DNA of 64,000 nucleotides from Aeromicrobium sp. 9AM (GTDB lineage Bacteria > Actinomycetota > Actinomycetes > Propionibacteriales > Nocardioidaceae). The translations under genes and the position numbers were made by a program. Location of the stretch: contig NZ_LR733304.1 in the NCBI RefSeq assembly GCF_902506105.1, positions 1,016,334 to 1,080,333 of the forward strand, read 5' to 3'. A model generated the notes under the pieces. That model had not been told where the DNA came from, made no database searches, and saw only the letters and a list, made by a program, of their open reading frames with translations. This document shows positions 15,541 to 28,921 of the stretch, in pieces; the first letter of the stretch is position 1; every line of letters starts with the position of its first letter.

Positions 15541-17129
15541 GATGCGCCGCCGCTCAACGGGAGCTCGACCCGGAACGTCGTGCCGTCCTCGTGATCGACC
15601 GTGACGCTGCCGCCGCGTTGCGAGCAGATCAGCTGGACGAGCGGCAGCCCGATGCCTCGGCCGCCCAGCACGTCCGGCTTGGTCGAGAAGCCGCGGACGA
15701 AGATGGCCTCGCGCAGGTCGGCCGGTATGCCCGGGCCGTTGTCCCTGACCTCGAGGACGAGGTGGTCGTCCTGGACATGCATGTCGACCACGACGCGGGC
15801 CGACGGCTCGCCGCGGCATGCGTCGATCGCGTTGTCGACGAGGTTGCCGACGACCGTCGTCAGGTCGGCGGACTCAGCCGATGTCAGAGCCTTGAGGCGA
15901 GCGGTCGGGCCCAGCGTCAGTGACACACCAGCCTCGGCCGCGACGCTCGACTTGGCGATCAGCAGCGCCGCGAGGGCGGGATCGGCGACCCGGCTGGTGA
16001 CCTCGTCGGTGATCTCCGCCCGGCGCCGGGTCAGCGTGCCCACCAGGGCCGTCACCTCGTCGTACTCCTCCAGCTGCACGAGTCCCGAGATGGTGTGGAG
16101 CTGGTTGGCGAACTCATGGGTCTGGGCGCGGAGGGTGTCGGTGATCGACAGGTTCGAGCTCAGCTGGCTCTGCATCGAGACGAGCTCGGTCCGGTCACGC
16201 ATGGTCGTGACGGTACCGATGCCCTCGCCGTGGCTCGACGCCGATCGCTGGTTGAACACCAGCACCCGCCCGCCGACGAGCACGACGGCGTCCTGGCTGC
16301 CACCGCCGGCTGTGAGCAGCTCGCTGACCTGCGGGTCGAGGCCCAGGTCCGCGACCGGCCGTCCGACCACGTCCGGTGTGAGCTCCAGCAGCTCGCGCGC
16401 GCCGTCGTTGATCATCGTGACCTTGCCGTCGGTCCCGACCGCGATGACGCCTTCGCGGATGCTGTGCAGGAGCGCCTCGCGGTGATCGGCCAGCGTGGCG
16501 ATCTCGTGTGGTTCGAGCCCGCGTGTACGCCGCTTGATGAGCCGCGCGAGCAGCAGCGACCCGGCCACACCCAGCAGCGCGCCGATCCCGAGGAACAGGG
16601 CCAGGTCGGGAGCCGCGTTGGTCAGCCGCTGCCAGGTGGACGGATAGCGCTGTTGGGCGATCGACAAGCCCACGAGCGTGCCGCTGTCGTCGAGGATCGG
16701 GGCATGTCCGGCCACTGCCTCGTGACCGTTGTCGTCGACGTCGCCGACCCACCCGCGCCCCTCGCGCACACGACTGTCGCCGAGGTCGATCCGCTTGCCG
16801 ACGAGCCGTGGATCGGACGACGACAGCACGATGCCGTCGGGATCGGCGATCGTGACCTCGGTCGCTCCTGACAGGCTGAGCGCTCGGCTGATCGACGGGG
16901 CCAGTGTGCTGGCGGGGGTCGGGCCGTCGATCTCGGAGCGTACGACCGAGATGTTGGCGAGGTACTCGGCGACCGAACGCATCTGCGATCCGCGCTCGCT
17001 CGCGAACGTCGTGGTCGACTGGCGAACCGAGATCACCGCGACGATCGCCAGGACCAGGGCGACGACGAGCAGCTGCAGGGCGAGGAACTGCCCGGCGAGG
17101 GTGAGCCGTTGCCGGCGCGGTGACCACAA
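15537..17129 (-). CDS. CitA/DcuS-type sensor histidine kinase
   Basis: Membrane kinase of about 530 residues. Visible order: N-terminal helix (about 12-37), extracytoplasmic sensor domain, second helix near 180-200, a cytoplasmic PAS domain (REGVIAVGTDGKVTMINDGA), a SpoOB-like phosphotransfer segment with the His in THEFANQLHTISG, and a HATPase domain with NLVDNAIDACRG and DNGPGIP. This architecture is that of citrate/C4-dicarboxylate sensors. The start is set by AAAGGAGG followed 9 nt later by TTG 17129; TTG 17138 lies too close to that site and no in-frame ATG fits. Overlaps the response regulator by 4 bp. Confidence 0.9.
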   Translation of the reverse strand: MWSPRRQRLTLAGQFLALQLLVVALVLAIVAVISVRQSTTTFASERGSQMRSVAEYLANISVVRSEIDGPTPASTLAPSISRALSLSGATEVTIADPDGIVLSSSDPRLVGKRIDLGDSRVREGRGWVGDVDDNGHEAVAGHAPILDDSGTLVGLSIAQQRYPSTWQRLTNAAPDLALFLGIGALLGVAGSLLLARLIKRRTRGLEPHEIATLADHREALLHSIREGVIAVGTDGKVTMINDGARELLELTPDVVGRPVADLGLDPQVSELLTAGGGSQDAVVLVGGRVLVFNQRSASSHGEGIGTVTTMRDRTELVSMQSQLSSNLSITDTLRAQTHEFANQLHTISGLVQLEEYDEVTALVGTLTRRRAEITDEVTSRVADPALAALLIAKSSVAAEAGVSLTLGPTARLKALTSAESADLTTVVGNLVDNAIDACRGEPSARVVVDMHVQDDHLVLEVRDNGPGIPADLREAIFVRGFSTKPDVLGGRGIGLPLVQLICSQRGGSVTVDHEDGTTFRVELPLSGGAS

Positions 17130-17211
17130 AGAACACAACCTCCTTTGGTTCCGCAATAGTGACTCACGCCACACGTGGGGGCCATGCTCGGGGTCGACCA
17201 CAGGAGGTTCC
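17130..17211. promoter_or_regulatory. Divergent control region between kinase and tctC
   Basis: The 82-bp gap contains both ribosome sites (AAAGGAGG on the minus strand at 17138-17145, CAGGAGG before tctC at 17201-17207) and a partly symmetrical CCACACGTGG at 17170-17179. A binding site of the response regulator is expected here. No -10/-35 pair is clear enough to mark. Confidence 0.45.
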
Positions 17212-18207
17212 ATGACGTCGAGACGACGTGTCCACGCAAGGCTCGCGGGTGTCATCCTCGCAGTCGCCGCAGCGATGGTGCTGGCGAGCTGCGGCGTCAC
17301 CCGCGGGACAGACGACGAGGGCCACCGCCGGCTCCAGATGTGGATCCCCAACAGCCCCGGCGGTGGGTACGACCTCACGGGCCGCGCCGCCACGCACGTC
17401 CTGGAGGACGCGGACCTCGCCGGGCGGTTCGAGATCACGAATGTGCTCGGCGCGAGCGGGACCGTCGCGATGCAGCGACTGCTCAACGCCAAGGGCGCCA
17501 ACGACGTCGTCATGACGATGGGGCTTGGCGTCGTGGGCGCGGTCTACACCAACGAGTCGAACGCCCGCGTCTCCAAGGCGACGCCGATCGCCCGGCTGAT
17601 CGAGGACCAAGAGGCGCTCATCGTGCCCAAGGACTCGCCGTACAAGACGGTCGAGGACCTGATGGCGGCGTGGAAGAAGGACCCCAAGAGCGTCACGATC
17701 GGCGGCGGATCGTCGCCGGGCGGCCCCGACCACCTCTTCCCGATGCAGCTGGCCAAGACCGTGGGCATCGACCCCAAGGCCGTCAAGTACATCCCGTACG
17801 ACGGTGGTGGCCCCCTGACGACGGCGCTCCTCGGGGAGAAAATCGATGTCGGCACCTCGGGGCCGAGCGAGTTCGAGGGGCAGATCAAGGACGGCTCGCT
17901 CCGGGTGCTCGCGGTCTCGGGTGGCGAGCGCCTCGACAACGTCGATGCGCCGACCCTCAAGGAGTCCGGCGTCGACATGGTGTTCACGAACTGGCGCGGC
18001 GTCCTCGCGCCTCCCGGCATCAGCGATGAGACCCGGGACTACCTCATCAAGCTCTTCACCGACATGCACGCCACCAAGGGCTGGCAGGCCGAGCTCAAGC
18101 GCAACGGCTGGATCGACGCGTTCGCGACCGGTGATGAGTTCGGCACGTTCTTGAAGGAACAGGACCAACGCGTCGCCTCGACGCTCAAGGAGCTGGGACT
18201 CGCATGA
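17212..18207 (+). CDS. tctC: Tripartite tricarboxylate transporter substrate-binding lipoprotein
   Basis: Extracytoplasmic binding protein, 331 residues. The signal peptide ends in a lipobox LASC, with Cys27 as the lipidation site. The mature part shows IPNSPGGGYDLTGRA near 45-60 and IPYDGGGPLTTALLGEKID, which are Bug/TctC hallmarks for binding a carboxylate through bridging waters. AGGAGG lies 5 nt before the ATG. The ligand may be citrate or another tri/dicarboxylate; the sequence does not decide. Start of a coupled tctC-tctB-tctA-usp unit divergent from the sensor pair. Confidence 0.93.
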   Translation: MTSRRRVHARLAGVILAVAAAMVLASCGVTRGTDDEGHRRLQMWIPNSPGGGYDLTGRAATHVLEDADLAGRFEITNVLGASGTVAMQRLLNAKGANDVVMTMGLGVVGAVYTNESNARVSKATPIARLIEDQEALIVPKDSPYKTVEDLMAAWKKDPKSVTIGGGSSPGGPDHLFPMQLAKTVGIDPKAVKYIPYDGGGPLTTALLGEKIDVGTSGPSEFEGQIKDGSLRVLAVSGGERLDNVDAPTLKESGVDMVFTNWRGVLAPPGISDETRDYLIKLFTDMHATKGWQAELKRNGWIDAFATGDEFGTFLKEQDQRVASTLKELGLA

Positions 18208-18728
18208 CCACGACACAACAACCATCCGCAACACCCCGTGACGGCCGGGTCGTCGACCGGGCCCAGTACGCCCTCGCCGCCGGGATCGGCATCGCCGGTG
18301 CGTACGTCACCTACGACGCGACCACCCTGCACAAGGGATTCGCGGACCAGCCGGTCCAGCCCTACACGTTCCCGTACATCGTCGGAGCGGGGCTGATCGT
18401 CCTCGCGGTCCTGCTGGCACTCGCCACGGCGCGGGGTGACGTGGCCGAGTCCGAGGAGGGCGAGGACGTCGACCTCACCAAGGGCAGTGACTGGGTCACG
18501 GTCGGCAAGCTCGTCGTGGTCTTCGCGCTCAACTTCGCGTTGATCAGCTGGCTCGGCTGGGCCATCACCGGGGCACTGCTGTTCGCCGGCACGGCGCACG
18601 TGCTCGGGGCCCGCTCGATCGTCCGGTCCCTCGCGATCGGCGTCGTGCTGTCGGTCCTGTCCTGGTACGGCTTCTACTCCGGTCTGGGTCTCGCGATCCC
18701 GGCCGGCGTCCTGGACGGAGTGCTCTGA
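18204..18728 (+). CDS. tctB: Tripartite tricarboxylate transporter small membrane subunit
   Basis: Poorly conserved small permease subunit of 174 residues with about four hydrophobic helices: near 16-36, 52-75, 95-125 (two close segments) and 132-165. The loop between helices 2 and 3 is acidic ([13 protein letters not shown]). Assigned mainly by topology and by its place between tctC and tctA. ATG 18204 overlaps the tctC stop by 4 bp; its TGA shares one base with the tctA ATG. Confidence 0.88.
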   Translation: MTTTQQPSATPRDGRVVDRAQYALAAGIGIAGAYVTYDATTLHKGFADQPVQPYTFPYIVGAGLIVLAVLLALATARGDVAESEEGEDVDLTKGSDWVTVGKLVVVFALNFALISWLGWAITGALLFAGTAHVLGARSIVRSLAIGVVLSVLSWYGFYSGLGLAIPAGVLDGVL

Positions 18729-20236
18729 TGGGATCGTTCGACCTGTTGATGCAAGGCTTCGAGAACGCCTTCACCCCGACCAACCTGCTCTACGCGTGCA
18801 TCGGCGTGCTGCTCGGCACCGCCGTCGGCGTGCTCCCCGGCATCGGCCCGGCGATGACGCTCGCGCTCCTGCTGCCGATCACCTACAGCGTCGAGCCTGC
18901 GAGCGCGCTGATCATGTTCGCCGGCATCTACTACGGCGGCATGTACGGCGGGTCGACCACCTCGATCCTGCTCAACACTCCGGGGGAGTCCTCCTCGGTC
19001 GTGACGGCGATCGAGGGCAACAAGATGGCCAAGGCGGGCCGAGCGGCTCAAGCCCTCGCGACCGCGGCGATCGGTTCCTTCGTCGCGGGCACGATCGGCA
19101 CACTGCTGCTCGTGCTGTTCGCCCCGAAGCTGGCCACCGAGGTCGTCAAGCTGGGCGCACCGTCGTACTTCGCGCTCCTGCTCCTGGCCCTCTTCGCGGT
19201 CACCGCAGTCCTCGGCACCTCGCGTCTGCGCGGGTTCACCGCGCTGTTCATCGGGCTGGCGATCGGCCTGGTCGGCACCTCGACGGGACAGCCCCGCCTC
19301 ACGTTCGGCAGCCCGCTGCTCGCCGACGGCATCGACATCGTGGTCGTCGCGGTCGCGATCTTCGCGATCGGCGAGGCGCTGTGGGTCGCGTCCCACCTGC
19401 GCCGCCGGCCGCTCGACATCATCCCGGTCGGGCAGCCCTGGATGAGCCGCGACGACTGGGGCCGTTCGTGGAAGCCGTGGTTGCGCGGCACCGCGTTCGG
19501 ATTCCCGTTCGGCGCCCTGCCCGCCGGCGGCGCTGAGCTCCCGACATTCCTGTCGTACATCACGGAGCGCAAGCTCGCCAAGAACCCCGAGGAGTTCGGC
19601 CACGGCGCGATCGAGGGCGTGGCGGGACCCGAGGCGGCCAACAACGCGTCGGCAGCCGGCACACTCGTGCCCCTGCTGGCGATGGGCCTGCCCACCACGG
19701 CGACGGCAGCCGTCATCCTGCTGGCGTTCCAGAGCTACGGCATCGAGACCGGTCCCGGCCTGTTCGACAGCCAGCCGCTCTTGGTGTGGACGCTCCTGGC
19801 GAGCCTGTTCATCGGCAACACGCTGCTGTTGGTGCTCAACCTGCCGCTCGCACCGGTGTGGGCCAAGCTGTTGCAGATCCCGCGGCCGTACCTCTACGCG
19901 GGCATCCTGTTCTTCGCCTCGCTCGGTGCCTACAGCGTCAACTTCCAGTGGTTCGACCTGCTGATCCTGCTCGTCATCGGCCTGCTCGGCCTGGCGATGC
20001 GGCGCTTCGGGCTGCCGGTGCTCCCGCTGATCATCGGCGTGATCCTCGGCCCCAGGCTCGAGGCGCAGCTGACCGAGGCTCTCGCGATCTCCTCGGGCAA
20101 GGTCAGCACGCTGTGGAGCGAGCCCGTCGCGGTCATCGTGTACGTCATCATCGCCGGCGCGCTGCTGTTCATCATGGGCAACGGCGTCCGCACTCTCCTC
20201 CGCAACAACAACCAGAAGAAGAAGGTCCTGGCATGA
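18728..20236 (+). CDS. tctA: Tripartite tricarboxylate transporter large permease
   Basis: Main channel subunit, 502 residues, about 11-12 membrane segments. Family motifs are [17 protein letters not shown] near 34-50, [22 protein letters not shown] near 65-85 (here given only as a family landmark), [17 protein letters not shown] and [20 protein letters not shown]. It completes a TctABC system that imports carboxylates using the ion gradient. The last codons overlap the following stress-protein gene by 4 bp, an unusual addition to this operon type. Confidence 0.95.
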   Translation: MGSFDLLMQGFENAFTPTNLLYACIGVLLGTAVGVLPGIGPAMTLALLLPITYSVEPASALIMFAGIYYGGMYGGSTTSILLNTPGESSSVVTAIEGNKMAKAGRAAQALATAAIGSFVAGTIGTLLLVLFAPKLATEVVKLGAPSYFALLLLALFAVTAVLGTSRLRGFTALFIGLAIGLVGTSTGQPRLTFGSPLLADGIDIVVVAVAIFAIGEALWVASHLRRRPLDIIPVGQPWMSRDDWGRSWKPWLRGTAFGFPFGALPAGGAELPTFLSYITERKLAKNPEEFGHGAIEGVAGPEAANNASAAGTLVPLLAMGLPTTATAAVILLAFQSYGIETGPGLFDSQPLLVWTLLASLFIGNTLLLVLNLPLAPVWAKLLQIPRPYLYAGILFFASLGAYSVNFQWFDLLILLVIGLLGLAMRRFGLPVLPLIIGVILGPRLEAQLTEALAISSGKVSTLWSEPVAVIVYVIIAGALLFIMGNGVRTLLRNNNQKKKVLA

Positions 20237-20634
20237 GCGTGGTCGTCGCATACAGCGCAGATGTGTACGGCAAGGCGGCTCTGGCGTACGGCGCCACCGA
20301 GGCGTCGCGGCGCGACGAGAAGCTCATCGTCGTCAACGACACCAAGGGCGACGCGTACGTCGACAAGCGGCTCGCGGCCGACGCGGAGATCGAAGCCCTG
20401 CGCGCCGAGCTCAGCCGGCTCGACGTCGAGACGGAGATCCACCAGGACGTCGTCCGAGACGTCGCCGAAGCGGTCCTCCAGGTCAGCGCCGAGTCATCGG
20501 CGAGCCTGATCGTCGTCGGCGTACGCCCCCGGTCGCCGGTCGGCAAGCTGCTGCTCGGCAGCGTCGCCCAGCGGATCATCCTGGACGCGACCTGCCCCGT
20601 GCTGGCGGTCAAGCCCGACGGATCCGGCGTCTAG
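20233..20634 (+). CDS. Universal stress protein family, coupled to tctA
   Basis: Single-domain Usp fold of 133 residues, beginning with the strand [16 protein letters not shown] and ending [20 protein letters not shown] and [10 protein letters not shown]. The canonical nucleotide motif G-x2-G-x9-G-S/T is present except that the second Gly is Pro (GVRP), so ATP binding may be altered. It has a close relative at 21451-21837. ATG 20233 overlaps the tctA stop (ATGA). Its last 4 bp overlap convergently with the small Cys peptide. It may tune or stabilise the transporter, by analogy with Usp domains attached to other permeases. Confidence 0.9.
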   Translation: MSVVVAYSADVYGKAALAYGATEASRRDEKLIVVNDTKGDAYVDKRLAADAEIEALRAELSRLDVETEIHQDVVRDVAEAVLQVSAESSASLIVVGVRPRSPVGKLLLGSVAQRIILDATCPVLAVKPDGSGV

Positions 20635-20729
20635 TCCTCGTCGACAGACTCGGTGGAGGGAATCTCGCAGACGCCGTCCTCGCACACGGGGGCGGTGTCT
20701 GCGCCCACCATCTCCAGAGGCCCGATCAT
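20631..20729 (-). CDS. 32-residue peptide with CxxxxC motif, coupled to the FrnE-like gene
   Basis: Short gene too small for most gene finders. ATG 20729 overlaps the stop of the DsbA-family gene (ATGA), a typical coupling arrangement, and the frame ends at TAG 20631. The product begins MIGPLEMVGADTAP, has CEDGVC in the middle and an acidic tail. Two cysteines four residues apart in a tiny acidic protein next to a thiol oxidoreductase suggest a redox partner, substrate or metal ligand, but no known family is claimed. Coding is supported only by the coupling and the structured composition. Confidence 0.5.
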   Translation of the reverse strand: MIGPLEMVGADTAPVCEDGVCEIPSTESVDED

Positions 20730-21376
20730 TCGCCCGACGCCGCCTTCTGCAGCACGTCGACGAACACCGACGGGTCCTGAGCGCCTGACACACCGAACTT
20801 GCCGTCGATCACGAAGAAGGGCACTCCGCTGATCCCGTACGCGATGGCCTGGTCCTTGTCCGCCTGCACGTCGGCGAGGAACCGCTCGGACTTCAACGCG
20901 TCGACGACCTCGGCCCGGTCGAGCCCGATCTCCTCGGCGAGGTCGGCGAGATCGTCGACCCGGCCCACGTGCCGGCCCTGCTCGAAGTACGCCGAGAGCA
21001 GCCGTTCCTTCATCTCGAGCTGCCGGCCCTGTGCCTTGGCGTAGTGCAGCAGCTCGTGCGCCTTGACGGTGTTGGTGTGCTGCAGCGCGTCGAAGTCGTA
21101 CGACAGGCCCTCGGTGCTCGCGAGCTGGGTCATCTGCGCCAGCATCGACTCGACCTGCGCGGCCGGCATGCGCTTGTGGCCGACCAGGAAGTCGACCTCG
21201 GTGCCCTCGAAGTCGACCGGTGTGTCCGGGGCCAGCTCGAAGGAGTGGTACTCGACCTCGATCGATCCACCGCCTTCGGCGAACTCGGCCGCTGCGGTCT
21301 CGAACCGGCGCTTGCCGACGAAGCACCACGGGCACGCGATGTCTGACCAGATGTCTACCTTGACTGTCTCGTTCAC
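20726..21376 (-). CDS. DsbA family oxidoreductase, FrnE-like
   Basis: Cytoplasmic thioredoxin-fold protein of about 216 residues without signal peptide. The active site CPWC is in IWSDIACPWCFVGKRRF near residues 15-18, and the C-terminal cis-Pro element is GISGVPFFVIDGKFGVSGAQ. Members of this group include polyketide isomerase-like FrnE and stress-linked disulfide isomerases. GTG 21376 (VNETVKVDIW) is preferred; in-frame ATG 21421 would add 15 residues unlike the family start. It is followed by the overlapping Cys peptide and is divergent from the second Usp gene. Confidence 0.9.
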   Translation of the reverse strand: MNETVKVDIWSDIACPWCFVGKRRFETAAAEFAEGGGSIEVEYHSFELAPDTPVDFEGTEVDFLVGHKRMPAAQVESMLAQMTQLASTEGLSYDFDALQHTNTVKAHELLHYAKAQGRQLEMKERLLSAYFEQGRHVGRVDDLADLAEEIGLDRAEVVDALKSERFLADVQADKDQAIAYGISGVPFFVIDGKFGVSGAQDPSVFVDVLQKAASGE

Positions 21377-21450
21377 GACGTGTGCAACGCCATGGTTCGC
21401 GGCAGATATTCCGTTCGCCACGGGGCATCTCGCACCGCTACGCTCATGTC

Positions 21451-21837
21451 ATGACAATTGCTGTCGCATACCGGCCCGACGAGTTCGGACGGGCCGCCCT
21501 CGAGTGGGCTGCCGCGCAAGCGCGCGCCACGGATGACTCGCTCATCATCATCAACGTCCACCGGGTCGAGCCCCGCCTCGACACCGGTCATGCCAAGGGT
21601 CGTCACCTCCAGGACGTCACCGAGGCTCTCGCCAAGGACAACGTGACCTACGAGCTGCGGCAGGTCGAGGGTGAGAACATCGCCGGCACCGTCCTGTTCG
21701 AGGCCGAGCAGGCCGGCGCATCCCTCGTGGTGATCGGCGTACGCCCGCGCAGCCCGGTCGGCAAGATCCTGATGGGCAGCGTCGCGCAGCAGATCCTGCT
21801 CGACTCGGCAGTGCCTGTCGTCGCTGTCAAGCCTTAG
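21451..21837 (+). CDS. Universal stress protein family, second copy
   Basis: Usp fold of 128 residues, paralogous to the gene at 20233: both end with nearly the same [20 protein letters not shown] stretch and share the Pro in place of the second Gly of the ATP motif. The start begins MTIAVAYRPDEFGRAAL. A TACGCT hexamer 9 bp before ATG 21451 could be the -10 of a nearly leaderless transcript; no Shine-Dalgarno is visible. It lies alone between the FrnE-like gene and tyrS. Confidence 0.88.
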   Translation: MTIAVAYRPDEFGRAALEWAAAQARATDDSLIIINVHRVEPRLDTGHAKGRHLQDVTEALAKDNVTYELRQVEGENIAGTVLFEAEQAGASLVVIGVRPRSPVGKILMGSVAQQILLDSAVPVVAVKP

Positions 21838-21897
21838 AGGAGACGGGGGAGTGCCGCGCTAAAGTCGCGGTGCATCCCCGACCTTAAGGACTGGCCA

Positions 21898-23157
21898 GTG
21901 ACCCACGTACTCGACGACCTCGACGCGCGAGGACTCATCGCGCACTCGACGGACCGCGACGCCTTGCGCGCGGTGCTGTCAGCGGGGCCGATCACCTACT
22001 ACGTGGGGTTCGACCCGACAGCCCCGAGCCTGCACATCGGCAATCTCCTGCAGATCCTCACGGCTCGCAGGCTGCAGCTCGCCGGCCACAAGCCGTTGAT
22101 GCTCGTCGGCGGGTCAACGGGCCTGATCGGTGATCCGAAGGAAGCCGGCGAGCGGGTCATGAACACCAAGGAGACCGTCGGCGAGTGGGTCGACAACATC
22201 CGTGAGCAGGTCTCGCGCTTCGTCGAGTTCGGTGGCGACAACGGCGCGACGGTCGTCAACAACCTCGACTGGACCGCCGGCCTCAGCACGATCGACTACC
22301 TCCGCGACATCGGAAAGCATTTCCCGGTCAACCGCATGCTGGCCCGCGACGTCGTCAGCAACCGTCTCGAGTCCGGCATCAGCTACACCGAGTTCAGCTA
22401 CGTCCTGCTGCAGTCCCTCGACTACCTCGAGCTGCATCGACGCCACGGGTGCGTCCTGCAGACCGGCGGCAGCGACCAGTGGGGCAACATCACTGCCGGC
22501 GTCGAGCTGATCAGGCGAGCAGACGGCGACAAGGTCCACGCCATGGCGACGCCGTTGATCACCAAGGCGGACGGCACCAAGTTCGGCAAGACCGAGTCCG
22601 GCACGGTGTGGCTCGACCCAGGTCTCACGAGTCCGTACGCCTTCTACCAGTCCTGGATCCAGGCCGAGGACTCCAAGGTCATCGAGTACCTCCGCCAGTT
22701 CACGTTCCTCGATCTCGACGAGATCAGCGCGATCGAGGCCGAGCACGTCGAGAAGCCCGGGCTGCGCGCCGCCCAACGGCGGCTCGCTGCCGAGGTCACG
22801 ACGATCGTGCACGGCCCGGAGGAGACGGCGGCGGCGGAACTGGCCTCGCGCGCCCTGTTCGGGCGGGCCGAGCTCGCCGAGCTGTCGGAGCCGACGCTCG
22901 CGGCCGCCCTGCGCGAAGCCGGCGCCGTCGACCTCCTGTTGGCGGACCGACCCAATGTCGTCGACGCCTTCGTGGCCGCCGGCCTCGCCGAGAGCAAGTC
23001 CGCAGCACGTCGAGCGGTGGCCGACGGGGGAGCGTACGTCAACAACGAACGCGTCTCCGACCCCGATCTCGAGCTCACCTCTGAGCGCCTCCTGCACGGC
23101 AAGTGGGCGGTCCTGCGCAAAGGAAAGCGGTCGATCTCGGGCGTGTCGGTGTCCTGA
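21898..23157 (+). CDS. tyrS: Tyrosyl-tRNA synthetase
   Basis: Class I synthetase charging tRNA-Tyr, 419 residues, normal length. Tyrosine pocket YVGFDPTAPSLHIGN with the HIGH variant HIGN near 48, the second signature KFGKT near 230, and a C-terminal S4 RNA-binding domain (SKSAARRAVADGGAYVNNER). GTG 21898 with AAGGA 8 nt upstream; a TAAAGT hexamer at 21860-21865 may be its -10. The next feature is an rRNA operon rather than the lprJ gene seen in Mycobacterium. Confidence 0.96.
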   Translation: MTHVLDDLDARGLIAHSTDRDALRAVLSAGPITYYVGFDPTAPSLHIGNLLQILTARRLQLAGHKPLMLVGGSTGLIGDPKEAGERVMNTKETVGEWVDNIREQVSRFVEFGGDNGATVVNNLDWTAGLSTIDYLRDIGKHFPVNRMLARDVVSNRLESGISYTEFSYVLLQSLDYLELHRRHGCVLQTGGSDQWGNITAGVELIRRADGDKVHAMATPLITKADGTKFGKTESGTVWLDPGLTSPYAFYQSWIQAEDSKVIEYLRQFTFLDLDEISAIEAEHVEKPGLRAAQRRLAAEVTTIVHGPEETAAAELASRALFGRAELAELSEPTLAAALREAGAVDLLLADRPNVVDAFVAAGLAESKSAARRAVADGGAYVNNERVSDPDLELTSERLLHGKWAVLRKGKRSISGVSVS

Positions 23158-23211
23158 ACCCCGTCATTTCAGGGGCTCGGAACCATGTGACGTGGACCAT
23201 ACGGACCCGAT

Positions 23212-23241
23212 TTGACGAAGCGGGAAACGCCCCCGTAATGT
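23212..23241 (+). promoter_or_regulatory. rrn promoter P1
   Basis: TTGACG (23212-23217) and TAATGT (23236-23241) are separated by 18 bp. This is a good match to the vegetative promoter, about 410 bp before the mature 16S 5' end. Confidence 0.75.
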
Positions 23242-23394
23242 TCTTCTTGTTGGACAGCACGGCGGAGCGAAAGGCCGAAAGGCCGGTCACTCGGAGCTTC
23301 CAACCAGCTCAACCGAAACGGTCGACGGCACGGCGCCTCAGGCGCCCGGAGACGGACCGCGGACAACGAAGCTGAACATGGTGACCGACCCGGT

Positions 23395-23423
23395 TTGACC
23401 GGTGAAAACGAGCCGTGTAAGTT
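23395..23423 (+). promoter_or_regulatory. rrn promoter P2
   Basis: TTGACC (23395-23400) and TAAGTT (23418-23423) are spaced by exactly 17 bp, a strong vegetative promoter about 230 bp before 16S. Tandem promoters are normal for rRNA operons. Confidence 0.8.
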
Positions 23424-23651
23424 AGACGAGTTGCCCCAAGGCAGAGACCGCGAGGTCGAAGCCGAGGTGAGCGTCTGATCCTTGAGAACTCAACAGTGTG
23501 CCAAAAGTCGACGAGATTAATTAGTAGTACCCCGTCGAGACCATCGGAGAGCTTAGGCTCGCCGACCTTGATGGAAATCAATTCCGACAATTTATTTGTC
23601 AGCAAATAGTTTGTCAGAGTCGAACTGAAGTTTGGCAGCGCTTTAGCTGCT

Positions 23652-28612
<4,961 letters not shown>

Positions 28613-28622
<10 letters not shown>

Positions 28623-28654
28623 TACAAAGATCTACCGCGTCCACTGTGAGGTTC
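28613..28654 (+). other. 3' arm of the 23S rRNA processing stem
   Basis: Reverse complement of 25486-25528 over about 40 positions with few mismatches. It is followed by two local hairpins in the 23S-5S spacer: GGTTCCCGA/TCGGGAACC (28650-28674) and GCTCTC/GAGAGC (28681-28697). Confidence 0.8.
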
Positions 28655-28726
28655 CCGAGATATGTTCGGGAACCGGAAAAGCTCTCTTCATGAGAGCTCC
28701 AAGGTTTTGATTGATATCTCAATAGA

Positions 28727-28844
28727 GTTTCGGCGACCATGGCGAAAGGGAAACACCCGGTTACATTCCGAACCCGGAAGTTAAGCCTTTCAGCGCCGAT
28801 GGTACTGCACGGGAGACTGTGTGGGAGAGTAGGACGTCGCCGGA
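28727..28844 (+). rRNA. rrf: 5S ribosomal RNA
   Basis: About 118 nt. Typical segments are GTTTCGGCGACCATGGCGAA, CCGAACCCGGAAGTTAAGCC, GATGGTACTGCA and GGGAGAGTAGGACGTCGCCG. The 5' and 3' ends pair (GGCGAC with GTCGCC). The start is about 100 nt after 23S. Confidence 0.95.
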
Positions 28845-28858
28845 CAATCTTTAGCGCG

Positions 28859-28882
28859 AGGCCGCTCCTTCGGGAGCGGCCT
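28859..28882 (+). terminator. rRNA operon terminator with UUCG loop
   Basis: AGGCCGCTCC-TTCG-GGAGCGGCCT is a perfect 10-bp stem with a stable tetraloop, directly after 5S. The tail is T-poor (TGCTGCATTT), as common in high-GC genomes. Confidence 0.85.
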
Positions 28883-28921
28883 TGCTGCATTTACGCAACA
28901 TTTTGATGGAAGGAACGACTC

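Larger units (their letters stand above)
23158..23651 (+). other. rRNA operon promoter and leader region
   Basis: This 494-bp stretch carries no gene. It holds two promoters (listed separately), small GC hairpins (GGCGCC-TCA-GGCGCC at 23332-23346), the palindrome TTGAGAACTCAA (23482-23493) and TGCCAAAAG, which can pair with TTTGGCA just after the 16S gene to form part of the 16S processing stem. Repeated TTTGTCAG words near 23590-23620 precede the mature 16S. Confidence 0.7.

Noticed and set aside
18674-20251. 525-codon minus-strand frame opposite tctA
   Set aside because: Antisense shadow; tctA has complete family motifs and correct topology.
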